NCBI RefSeq assembly: GCF_009870125.1
Contig: NC_046679.1
Span: 23,126,001-23,190,000, forward strand
Length of the DNA stretch: 64,000 bases
Source: Drosophila pseudoobscura
Lineage: Eukaryota > Arthropoda > Insecta > Diptera > Drosophilidae
Reading direction: 5' to 3'
A program made the position numbers and the translations under genes. Positions 1 to 11,386 of the stretch are shown in pieces. Within the stretch, counting starts at the first letter, position 1; each line of letters begins with the position of its first letter. Below the pieces are notes generated by a model. It did not search any database and was not told where the DNA came from. It saw only the letters and a program-made list of their open reading frames with translations.

Positions 1-1712
1 GACTTCTGCAACGTCTACCAGGATGCGCAGGAGCATGCCCATCACTACTACAACTACGAGAATAGCGAGCAGGAGCCGCGCATCTGGGAGAAGCCCCTCA
101 ATCGCAACTCCAATGTCATACCCTGCACGGAGTTCCAGCACGAGTCCAGCTACCACTCGGTGGTCACTCAATACGATCTGGTCTGTTCCCGGGACATCCT
201 CGTCTCTGTCACGCAGTTCTTCCATCTGTTTGGTGTTCTCACCGGCGGTATCCTGGCGAATCAGCTGTTGAAATAGTAAGTTCTTCGAGAATATCTCTCT
301 CTTTAGTAGCTCACTGTTATCTCTTTTCTCTCCAGCTTCAGTCCCCGGAATGTGATGCTCTTCGGCATGATCACCCAGATCTTCTGTGGCAATCTGACGG
401 GACATGTGGCTTCCTATGAGCTCCATGTGTTCTTCCGCTGCCTCTCCGCCGTCTGCTGTGCGCAGATGTACACCGCTGGAGGGATGATCATGGCCGATAT
501 AACGGGTGGCAAGTATCGCACTTGTGTCTCCACTCTCTTCGAGCAGTTCTGGTCCATTGGCGTGATGATGCTGCCGGGCGTGGCAAGCTTTTGGTCCAGC
601 TGGTCGCATCTCTACATGGCCATATCCTGGCCAACAGTGATACTGATCTACCTGTGGCAGTGAGTACTACAAAGACTCCCCTGTGAGTGCTCTCCTCTAA
701 CTCGTGTCCTTCTTCTTTCAGATGGATACCCGACTCCCCGCGCTGGCTTATCGCCCGCGGTCGTGTGCAGGATGCCAAGAAGATCTTGCTACAGTGCGCC
801 GATATCAATGGCACTCGGTACAGTCTGCCCCATGACATTGATCAGCAGCTGGAGCTGCAGGCACAGACGGCCATGGATGCCCCACCGCCGAGTGGCTGGT
901 GGTCGATGTGGAAGGGAGAGCGGGCCGTGCGTCACATGATCTGCGTCCATCTGGCCTGGTCCCTCTACATCGTGGTCTACTATGGGATGCTTCTGAACAT
1001 CCGTTCCTTTAGTCGAGAGCATCTGTACATCAACACGTTCTTTGCGGGCTTGAGCGAGATGATCGGCACCTTTATCGGGCTCTTTCTGATTATGAAGACT
1101 ACTAGGAAGTGGCTCTGGACGGGACTGTTCAACATGATTGCCGGATGCATTGCCTATTGTGGTTGGCTGGTGCCCAAGCCGGGCGTCATTCCATTCGATG
1201 CGAATGTGGCCCTGCTGATGTGCTCCGCTATGGTCTCCAAGATGGCTATATCCACCACTCTCTCCATACTGACGACCTGCACCGTGGAGCTGGTGTCCGA
1301 CGACAAGAAGAAGATCACCTCGTTCTCGACCATCTGTTGGGCCCGCTTCTGGCTGCTGGGTGCACCCTTTATTGGATCTACGATCTTTTTGGGCCAGCTT
1401 GTGCCCCAGACGGCCTTCGCGTCCCTAGCCATTTGTGGTGGCATTTGCACCGCTCTGATCACCAGCCCACGCACGCATCCCATCTCCCGGCCGACATCTT
1501 CGCCGACCGCCCAGGGTGCCCAGAACATGGCCTCTGCCTCCCAGTTCACCATCATCGACGGAATGGACAACAAAGGCTATACGCCAAGCTCGAAGCCCAT
1601 TATCTCTAGTAATACTATTAGGAAACTGACCACACCACAATCGAATCTACCTCCACAACTAATGCCCGGGATTTGGACGACCAAGATACACGAGGATTGC
1701 CCACCAAAGTGA
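1..1712 (+). CDS. SLC22-type organic cation/anion transporter, 3' part (5' end outside window)
   Basis: Coding exons 1-275, 336-659 and 722-1712 join in frame with GT..AG introns of 60 and 62 bp and give the last 529 residues of a polytopic membrane protein. Hydrophobic helices alternate with short loops. The extracellular loop at the window start (CTEFQHESSYHSVVTQYDLVC) and a following DSPRWL motif after the sixth helix are typical of major facilitator proteins of the SLC22 organic ion transporter family, which move charged metabolites across the plasma membrane. A hydrophilic Ser/Pro/Thr-rich cytoplasmic tail follows the last helix and ends at TGA 1710-1712. The start codon and first helix lie before position 1. 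I recognise the family but not the individual gene or its substrate. Confidence 0.85.
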
Positions 1713-4700
1713 TATTCCCGGACAGCTGTGCCGTAGAATGGGGTTAAGTGTTGTGACGCGAGTGAAGGTGAAGGTTGGCTAGAATATTAGTTTTGTTCAC
1801 TTTGGTGGGGCTGTGACCTTGCAAACAACTACAGTCTACAAAATTTGATATACTATACTTATATAGCCTGTACACTACTTTAAGGCCAAGGCCATCCCTT
1901 TTGTAATGCACATAGGGCAAAGTTTATTGAAAGTAAAGTCAAATATCCGCTCTTCTCGCACACATTCTATGTAGGAGCTCAACTTTACCCCAAGACCGCA
2001 AACTAAATGCTCAAAAAATGAGAAAAAAACATTACAAAACAAAACCGTGACAAATGCTACATTTTTAAGTAGGCAAACTTTAAAGCTTAGAGCTTAAGAG
2101 AATGATCCTTAAGCAGTTTCAATTAAAAGGAAAAGACGTTCGCAAAGGAAAAAAATAATATTTTTAAATTAATCTAATTTTAGAGCATAATTAAGTAGAG
2201 CCTTAGTTAACCCTCGGAAGGGCGCGCAGCCATACAGTAGTCTCGTAAGTAGGTCGAATGTGGAACACAAGCCCAGTATTACTCAGTTGTCGCTAATGAA
2301 CCGAACCGAACCGAACCGAATAGGACCTCACATACCGCACTTGATCCCCTATGGATGTAGAACCAATAACATAAACTCCACTTACTCGCATAAACACAAA
2401 ACCAACTGATAATGATGATCCTTTTAAAGGCCTGTTTCGTAAGATCCCCAAAAAGCTGTTCCACATTTAAGTGATTGTGTTGTAAACACCTGGAGAGAAT
2501 TACATGAAAAGACATATAAAATCTAGTTACACAATAATTATTGCAAATTTTAATTAATTATCTCTCGGTAAACAAAAACAATTAATTAATTATTTAAAGA
2601 AAAAGAAAACAATAATTTTAGTGTACGCATAAATTACTTTATTACCATTATGTATTATGTATTACCAAGCTAATTTAATATAAATCAATTATAAATTAGT
2701 AGTGTTTCAGGTCTTACCTACTTAATTATTGCATATGAAACATATATACATATATTTTCAACAATTGAAATATTTATCTAGTGAATGCGCTTAGGAACTC
2801 GTTGAATGTTATATGATAATGGTTACTATATGAAAGGAAATGTTATGCATGGCAAAAAGAGCAATATTTTTCTAATAAAGCATCCCAAAAAACATTAAAG
2901 TTCTTTAATTTAAAATTATCCTTAAATACGTGCTTCCTGTTTCATTTCATTAGCTGGAAACGGGCTTCCGGTTCCGCAAGATCTGGGCCACTTCCAATCA
3001 TGTAGAAATGTAAGTATTTTACATTGGAGTTGCCAGACTGTGGTCTGAGAAAAGAGGTGGCAACTCATCGACTTACTTCGCGCCAAACTGCCATTTCAAA
3101 TGTGCAAAAAAGTTTTAGCTGTATATACTTTCGCTGAATAAATTAAACTGCCTCTTTGCCGAATTTAAAAATGAAATAATGTTATACAGAATTAATTAAT
3201 TTATCAGATATCATTGAAATTTATATTAATCTTAGCGGTTGGCGCATCTAATTGATTTAAAATTAACTGAATTTGTCCGTTTCAGTCCCGAAACCCGCAT
3301 TCATAAGAGACTTGACCATCTTTGTGACTGTTTCTCCTTGTTTTAACAACATTAGATGCACGCTGGGATCTGCAATCTCCAGTTGTCACAGCATATGGCA
3401 TAGTGGCTTGATTGGCATTCCCGAATTCCACATGCTTCGACTCCGTTTCACCGGCCAGATTTTGAACAACAACCAACAACTGGAACAGATGTTCACAGAA
3501 AAGCAAAAAAAAAGGTAAACGAGTTGCCAACTAGGGACTAACTAAGGCCGCTCAATAAAAGAGAGAGAGAGAGAGAGACAGACAGGCAGTCGGGTCAACG
3601 GAGAGAGCAACTTGTTTGTGTGCCAGTGCCAGCCACAGCCACCCACCCACAACTGAATGCTGGAGAAGATCACCTCTGCGGGCAGCGTTGCTGGCATTGG
3701 CAGAGCATTTTTGCAGCTTTTTCAAGCGAATATTTTATTTCATATTACTTTTTTCCCTCTCTGACGTCACACCGTTTGTGGTTGTTTGTGCCCACCGCCA
3801 GCGAGCACTTTCTACGAGAAAATGTTGAGAAATCAAAAAAGATGCGACTGTTTCTTCTGTGTATGTCCACATCTCTGCACGTGTGTGTCTGGCTGCTTCG
3901 TCTGTGTGTGTGTGTGTGTGTTTCTAGTAGCCGCAGAAGTTCATTGGGAAAGTGCAACCTGAACCTGCTGGGAAAATGGGCAATTCACTGATAAGAAACC
4001 CCTTTTGGATGCAAACAAAGTCATCTCATTCAGATTTAATTGTAGGAAAATCATAGAGATGCAGTCGAGAAACGTGCGTACTGAGGGGGAGGGTCAGACG
4101 TAAACAGTGGGTACGGCAGGAGAGAGGGAGATCCACAGCTGTTATCAATTGAATTCCGATTCGATATTTTTCGGTGTGCAGCTGAAGCGAGACTGCTGCG
4201 CATTCGATATAATATTCGAAATGCAGCATAAGTGCAGGTTTTAGATCGAAATGTGCGGGCGATCGGGATCTGGGGGGACTCTAATCGGTATGTGCTTCGA
4301 TTGCCTGTTTTGATTAGTTCGCCTCTTCTGTGTGTATTCGTAGATTGGTTTGGATGACATCACCGCCACTTCTCTCTCTCTCTCTCTCTCTCTCTGGCTC
4401 GCTCTTCCACTCTCGCTTGGGGATCTCTCTGCTCTCGGCATCCAACACCTTTGCAAAGCAGCCAGCCTCATGCGTGTGTGTGTGTGTGTGTGTATCGGCG
4501 GTACGAGTACAGTGGTCCAGATCTAAAGAAAAATCTTGAAAGTCGAATGTTTTGCAGCTCGAGATAAATATACTATATACATATATTATGCACAATTTTA
4601 TTACCAGATATTAAAAAATATCATAATTCCGATACTTGGTAAACTAACTCCTTTTGTGACGAATTAATGAGAATTGCAAGAAAAAACTAACTGAAATGTC

Positions 4701-5136
4701 TTTGATTTATTTATGGCATGATTGTATCTTTCATTGTTTAATTAATCTCGTCGCAAAAGTATTTACATCTTTTCAGTTTCCTAAGAAATCATTAGGGCCC
4801 TTCACTGGTTTCTACAAATACCGAATAGGCCCACAGCCCCATAGTGCACCGCCTATACAGACGCAAGCGACTTGAAGAGGTTAATTTGTTTGTTGGCCGC
4901 GTCTTGGACGGACCGAGAGAGACACAGAGATACACAGAGAGCGCATAGCGTCATGGGAGCGAGAGCGAGAGAGCGTAACAAGCGCCAAGAGCGAACGCCA
5001 ACGCTGACTTTACATTTTGTTGTATCTTCTGCTGGTGTTGCTGTTGTTGGTATTGCTGCCGCTGCCACCATAGAGTATCTGTGTCTGTGCCTGTGGCGAA
5101 GCTAAATTTTTTCAGTCAGTTCGAATTCGCGAAACA
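1713..5136. other. Transporter 3' UTR and blistery upstream region
   Basis: No supported protein gene. The first 1.2 kb is AT-rich and probably holds the transporter 3' UTR. GAACC is repeated four times at 2298-2320. An exon-like island at 2954-3009 is described in the findings. From about 3540 on there are purine/pyrimidine-rich and simple-sequence tracts: TG repeats at 3903-3921 and 4474-4493, and a TC run at 4371-4395. These are compatible with a GAGA-rich regulatory region or untranslated first exon of blistery. A plausible 3' splice site (TTTTTTCAG) ends at 5115, 21 bases before the blistery ATG. Confidence 0.5.
2874..2879 (+). terminator. Candidate poly(A) signal AATAAA
   Basis: Canonical hexamer in AT-rich DNA about 1.16 kb after the transporter stop codon. 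It could end a long 3' UTR. No earlier perfect AATAAA was recognised, but variant signals could be used. Confidence 0.3.
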
Positions 5137-7323
5137 ATGCGGTCGCCGTACGAAGATAGTGCTGCCGTATCGACGGACCACAAATACCAATACAGCAGCG
5201 CCAATCATAATAATAATAATTACTATAAAAACTATAATGTGAACGGCAATGGCAATGGAAATGGGAATGGGAATGGGAGTTTGAATGGGAATGGAAATGG
5301 AAATGGAAATGGCATACCTTATCACGCGCGCGAGAACTCTCTGCCATTCAGCTATGGAATTGCCAAAACGTCGACCCCGTTGCGCAAAACTCCGACACCG
5401 ACGCGAGCGGATAGTTTCCTAGACATTGATTTCGGCAGCCATAAAAATAATAATACTAATAACAATAATACCAATACCAATGATATGATAAAGCCCCAAC
5501 CTCGGCTGACGAGCCCTTTGCTGGTGCGCAAAACACTTGGGAACGGAACGAATACTACATCAAATGCGGCGAGCACCAACACCATAGCCAATACGTACCA
5601 CTACAGGTCGGGGAGCACGACGCCAACGCCATTGAGAGATGACTTCGAGCAGCTGCTGCGGGAGAGGCGCGATAAGGTGTTTAGCGAGTACCGTGAAAGG
5701 GACGGCAGGGAGAGAGTGCCGCCCACTCCGCCGCAGCGCCACTATTACCCCAGCCCCAACGGGCAGGGAAATGGCTACGGAAATGGCTATGGAAACGGCT
5801 ATGGCAGTGGAAACGGATATCGGAGCAGTCATTCCAACGGGCAGGCCAGCAAGTACAACTACGATTTCGAGTTCAATCTCCACCTGGATGAGCTGAGTCC
5901 CGAGCGTAGCTCTCTGCCAGCCCCGGCGCCCTACAATACGCGCACCATTCAGTTCGAGGATCAGCGGCGCGAGCACAGACTCGATCAGGATGTGCCAGAT
6001 GGCGTGGTGAACCGCCGCTTGGCATCCACAACTGTGGAACGCAATTATCACACAATTAACAGCATGGAACGACCTCCATTGGAGGCGACATACAAACGAC
6101 AGTTGGAGCCGCAACTGCAACTGGGTGCTGTTTATGGTCAGAGCAACCTGGAGACACTCACGCGCACTCGTCGCGAGGTGTCCACAGCCACCGCCACAGG
6201 CAGCTCCACATCGCCATTGCCATCGGCATCATCGCCCATCTATGCCACCAGCACAAAGAGAGTGAACAACCCAAATACCAATGGCTATGTCTATGGCCAG
6301 ACGACGCCTAGTCCCACAAGCAGACCAGAAACGCCAGCCTTTCCGGTCACTCCTCGGACACCATTTGGGGGTACGGCTGGTACGGCGCTCACCCAGTTGG
6401 GAGCCGAGTCCATCTACCAGACAGCTCCCAGGCAGCAACAGCAGCAGCGCCTCAGCTCGCCACAAGAGCAGGCACTTTCGCCCATGGAGGTGGCCGCCGA
6501 CTCTGTGCGATTCGCCCGCAGCTCCGCCAAGTTTTGGTACAAGGCCAACCTGTCACGGGAGGATGCTATTGCTCTGCTGGCCTCTGCCCAGCCCGGAACC
6601 TTCTTGGTGCGCGACTCGACCACGTACAAGAATGCCTATGGCCTGGTGGTAAGGGTTGCTCAGCCGCCGGCTGGTTCCCAGGAGCTGGTGCGCCACTTTC
6701 TCATCGAGCCCACTCGGGAGGGCGTGCGTCTTAAGGGCTGTGACAACGAGCCCGTCTTCACCTCGCTATCGGCCCTGGTGTTCGAGCATTCCATCAACCG
6801 GTTGGCTCTACCCTGCCTTCTGCGGCTTCCTGAAGAAGATATAGTGCCGGGATTGGTGGCAACACCAGCCCAGCAGCATCTGCTGACCCATGGGGCTGCC
6901 ACCAATGTTCTGTGGCTCTATTCCTCCGACACGGAGTCGCTGACCGGAAACGAAGCCATCCGAAAGGCCATTCGGCTGATGTACGCCCAGCAGAAGCTGC
7001 CCGAGCCCACTGAAGTCCATTTCAAAGTCACGTCCCAGGGCATCACCCTAACGGACAACACCCGCAAGAAGTTCTTCCGAAAGCACTACACGGCGGACGT
7101 AATCTCCCACTGCGCCATTGACCCCGAGAGCCGGATGTGGACCAGTGAGGGGCAGACGGAGAAGAAGACCATCTTCGCCTTCGTGGCGCGTCGCTCGCAC
7201 AGCTCCAAGGATAACCAGTGCCATGTGTTCTGTGATCTGTCCGTCAGCCAGCCGGCGGCGGCGATTGTATCCTTCGCCAATCGCACGCTTCCCACCGAAA
7301 AGCTGCGCAACTATGTCCTATAG
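5137..7323 (+). CDS. by: Blistery, the fly tensin (SH2 + PTB)
   Basis: One uninterrupted coding exon of 728 residues. Tensin links integrin adhesion sites to the actin cytoskeleton, and fly blistery is needed for wing adhesion. The N-terminal 460 residues are low complexity, with Asn/Gly-Asn repeats (about 28-50 and 210-232) and Ser/Thr/Pro-rich stretches. They lack the phosphatase-like and C2 region of vertebrate tensins, as in known fly tensin. The SH2 domain spans roughly 466-570, beginning FWYK and containing the phosphotyrosine pocket FLVRD at 489-493. The PTB domain fills about 588-728, from the NVLWLYSSDTESLTG stretch to the end. The ATG has a good context (GAAACA before it) and follows a likely 3' splice site, so an untranslated upstream exon is expected. 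The length matches the fly protein closely. Confidence 0.95.
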   Translation: MRSPYEDSAAVSTDHKYQYSSANHNNNNYYKNYNVNGNGNGNGNGNGSLNGNGNGNGNGIPYHARENSLPFSYGIAKTSTPLRKTPTPTRADSFLDIDFGSHKNNNTNNNNTNTNDMIKPQPRLTSPLLVRKTLGNGTNTTSNAASTNTIANTYHYRSGSTTPTPLRDDFEQLLRERRDKVFSEYRERDGRERVPPTPPQRHYYPSPNGQGNGYGNGYGNGYGSGNGYRSSHSNGQASKYNYDFEFNLHLDELSPERSSLPAPAPYNTRTIQFEDQRREHRLDQDVPDGVVNRRLASTTVERNYHTINSMERPPLEATYKRQLEPQLQLGAVYGQSNLETLTRTRREVSTATATGSSTSPLPSASSPIYATSTKRVNNPNTNGYVYGQTTPSPTSRPETPAFPVTPRTPFGGTAGTALTQLGAESIYQTAPRQQQQQRLSSPQEQALSPMEVAADSVRFARSSAKFWYKANLSREDAIALLASAQPGTFLVRDSTTYKNAYGLVVRVAQPPAGSQELVRHFLIEPTREGVRLKGCDNEPVFTSLSALVFEHSINRLALPCLLRLPEEDIVPGLVATPAQQHLLTHGAATNVLWLYSSDTESLTGNEAIRKAIRLMYAQQKLPEPTEVHFKVTSQGITLTDNTRKKFFRKHYTADVISHCAIDPESRMWTSEGQTEKKTIFAFVARRSHSSKDNQCHVFCDLSVSQPAAAIVSFANRTLPTEKLRNYVL

Positions 7324-9052
7324 AGTGGGGCGTGGCAGACAGCAGGAACACTCTACAGAGGAACCCAACACACACATAGCCGACACAGGTAAGATGATTG
7401 CTGGGGGCGCAGTTTTGTTGGCCATAAAAGAGCATTATATGATGGGTGTGTGCCGGCCTTGGGAGTCGTGACTGTCGAGAACAGTAGCTCCTCGAAACGG
7501 TGAACCAATTAAGTGTTTTCAATCCTCTGAAATATAAACTAAAACAGACAAACCTCTACGATCCATTCAAGATACTTTGGCTCCAATAAAGTTTGAAGAT
7601 TCTAGATTCATTAGCGGGGGCTGGGATTGGTATGCCTTGGATACGTATGGACAACAATCCAACAAATTTGATCCATTTGTGGGTTGAGCTTTTGTTGCGC
7701 TACCGAGAACTATCCGTATATGCAAATTTAATTCTTACCAGGCACCCGGATACCCACTGTATCCATTCAATCATTCTCCGCTCAAAACGGAAAACTATTA
7801 AAAACGTTTCAGTTTCTTGGGCCCTTCCGTTCGGTCGTCTTCGTTCATTTGTTTACTTTACATAATGCCTCGAACTTTGTTTGTTTGTTTAACGGTTTCC
7901 ATATACTGCTGTGCACACATTCTCGTATGGGTATAGATAAAGATATACCTACGTTCATACATATGTATCCATAGATACTTTCATATGTATAGATAGAAGC
8001 ATTTGGCTAACGTTTCTGACTATACATTTTTGCGCAACGGAAGTTTCTGTCATGAGTCAGTCGTCTATAAATTATTGAGAATTCGAATCGAATAGTTTTT
8101 TCTAAATTCTGGAGAGCCACACCTACATACATTCCAAATATTTGATGTGGTTTTTTTTGGAGTATTTATTTTGATTTGATTAATTTCCCCATTTCAAGGG
8201 CTACTGCTGAGGTCGCCTGATAAGAACAGAACGCTTAACTGTGCATTGCCATGCTATGCTACTAGTATGAGGGGATATTTTTGTGTCACTCATTTTCGTT
8301 GAGTGGTTTATCAGTCGGCTGGGCGATCGATCCAGTAGTGCCGCACATTTGTCTGGAAATAACGCCTGGAGGTGGTTCATTTGTCTGGAGGTGGGCCTGT
8401 GACTATGGAGAAAAATATCGTTCATGAGGAAAACTATGTTTATTCTACACACATTCTAGATCGCTGGCTCGTTTCCACCTTGAATTTTTGTGGAATTTTT
8501 CGCTCGAACTATAAAGAGAAAATATGCAAATAAACAGCCCAGCCGTTCATAGAAATCGATTTTACGTGTGTGGCACAAAAGTTTAAATTAATTCATTCGA
8601 ACCGGCGGGCGTCAAGTGCGCATTTCTAGCAAAACCTCAGCCAAATACATATTTATTCCAGGCGCGTTTGAGTTTATTTTTTTAGCATTTGCTGCTACCC
8701 TCTACCTTTCCTGATCGAGTATGGATAAAAGTAACCGTAAATAAAATTTTAAAAATAAAATAATATTAATATTTAAGATAGAGTTGGCATTTATTTATCC
8801 TCTGTGTATCCAACAGATGTGCAAAATCAGTATATCTACCTCTTAAGTGCGAGAGAATGGGGAAAAATGTTAGCTCTCCGTCTCTACCGGATTGTCTGAA
8901 TTGAGGCCTGGGGGCCCCATTGGTTGTTCTATCGATCAAGTGATCTATTTGATCTGCAATTAAGCAATTAAACATGCACAATAGTGCTTATAGAGTACAT
9001 TGAAATTTATGACCTTGTTGTTTGCAATTTAAAACATATTTCCTCTTTCATC

Positions 9053-9087
<35 letters not shown>

Positions 9088-11386
9088 CAGGCAAATCAAA
9101 TTTGAGTCTGCAATGCAGTACAGTAAAGGCCAGTTGTAAGATCTACTACTAAATCTGTTTACGAAATGTGTCGCCTTGCGATATGGAGGTTTAACTGCGA
9201 ATATGTTAACAGCAATGATGTCAGCTTTAGTTTATTTAGAGACGCACACACACCGGCAATCGACCATATTTTTATGGCAGAGCTAAAACGAATATTCGAA
9301 TGTACGCATGTGTATTATCATCATGAATTGACTAAATGCACGGTGGGACAAGAGCGAAAGCGACAGAGAATATTTTCGGAAATGCCCCTTCATATCGGTT
9401 TATATATCCACAGTATAGACCTCTGAATGAAGTTTTTTGTGAATTCTATTATGAAAGAACAGCTCTGTTTCACTGTGCGGAAAGTGATTTTAAATTGTCC
9501 ATCTATTAGTGCAAAAACGCCGTACCCATAAAATGTTGGTGTGTGTTTCTTCATCGCTATGGCTACAGAGGGTAGCTAAAAAACTTATCCAGCTAATAAT
9601 TTTAAAATGATTAACCTTAAGTAAGAAACTTGTTGAATAAACTCAGTTTAGGGCTAAAGAAACCTTTAATACAAATCAAAGTGCAAGCCGTAAGAAACCC
9701 AGCTTGTCACCCAATTAATTTATACCAGTAATATCTACAAATAAATATAATTCTAGTACATGATGTATGTGTTATGTATTAAGCTCTACTAATGCAGTCA
9801 ATCTAAATAAAGTGCAATGTTGTTAAACAAAATTAATGGCATATTCCTCTTTCCTTTCCTTCCTCCAGCATCTGGTAATAATAGTTTGTTATCTAATTGA
9901 AAATACAGACACTGCGTTATATGCACTTTTAAGCGCTTCAGGCGACTGTAAATGGCATACATCAAACAAACAAATAGGCGAACTGTTGCTTTTGTTAAAC
10001 AATTAATTGTTTTATATTCATACAGCGCTATAGTAGTACGCTATGGGTATGTAGACATACATATATAGAGTCTGCTCCAACTTTTGCACTCAACAATTGT
10101 TTTGTAATTTAATCTTATCGTGTGACAAGAGATGTTAATGTATAGCACACACACGATTATAGTATATGGTATATGGTTAGGCGCAACAAAACAAAATTGT
10201 GGAGCACTATTCCCATCTACAAAGAGAGCATCATCATCGCATCCCGAAGTGCCTCGTTTTATGAGTAAATGCAATTTATTCAGGCATCCACAACAACAAC
10301 CGAACACTCCCTGGCTATAGAGCAGCAGCCCCAAGTCAAGTGTGCCAAGCAAAGCCAAGTGAAATGAAAAGGCGTCCGACGACTCGACCTTGAGATCAAT
10401 TTGTTAAAGAGTGACGTCATCGCCTTCGTATTTCAGAACAGCGTCGCGACGCGACGAACGACAGCAGCTGTTGCTTTCATGCTATCCTATCCGAAATTCT
10501 TACAAAAGTTTACACATCAAATTTGAGGCTAATGCCTCGCAGATTTGTGTTTTATGTGCACCCACAATTAATTGATCGGATTCCGTTCTTCCAAGCAGCC
10601 ATTTTTGGTACGCGCTCTTCTACATTCTATTTGACTTTTTATTCTATTCCGAACTGATTGCTAATTTCATATATATGTACATATGTATCAGACGTATGTT
10701 TGTATATGTATACATATACCATTTGTCACGAGCCAGAGAAGCCGAAACCTGTTTCGTCATATTCATTGCCTAAATTTGATAATTAATTGATCGACAAAGA
10801 AACAGCAGTCGTTCGTTTCGACAAAGACAAAGTCCGCAGAGCGAAGTTCGTGTCGTATCCCCCCCCCCCCCCCCACCACCAAAAAAATCTCTCCAAATGA
10901 GACGCAATGCATGTTTTGTATCTTACATTTAATACATTTGGATTTGGTTGTGTTGTTTGTGTGTGTGGTGTGTGTGTGAGTGTGTGTGTGTACAAAAGTG
11001 AACATAAAATCAACGTTCTGTGTGATTAGATATCTACATACATCTACGTTTACATACATCGTATTCAGTTAAACATAATAAATACATAAATTTCAATAAT
11101 ATATACTCGAACTTGTATATATAACAAATAATACCTTCCAGATCGGAACCATTGCCATTTCCACTTCCAGGTAGATTCAACATTACGCGTGAAACAGAAC
11201 ATAATGAAAAGCTCACAAGAAAACTCGAGAGGCGCGACACTACTGTGATAAGTGTTCGTTTGTGGGGGGTGTTTTTGTGTTTCTTTAGTTTAGTTACAAA
11301 ATTTCTCTATGTTTTCACGAGCCTATTGCCATATTGCCATTTTTCATTCCCGCACGATGTCATGTCGATGTTGAATTGGGGAAAAA
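7324..11386. other. Spacer between blistery and FCHo (tail-to-tail)
   Basis: Holds the 3' UTRs of blistery (+) and FCHo (-). No protein gene is supported: the open frames are short, AT-rich and without recognisable domains. Simple sequence includes a CT run at 9057-9084 directly followed by TTGCAG, a 15-base C run near 10860-10874, and GT-rich sequence at 10956-10991. Confidence 0.5.
7585..7590 (+). terminator. Poly(A) signal AATAAA, blistery 3' end
   Basis: First canonical hexamer after the blistery stop, 262 bases downstream. Confidence 0.5.
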
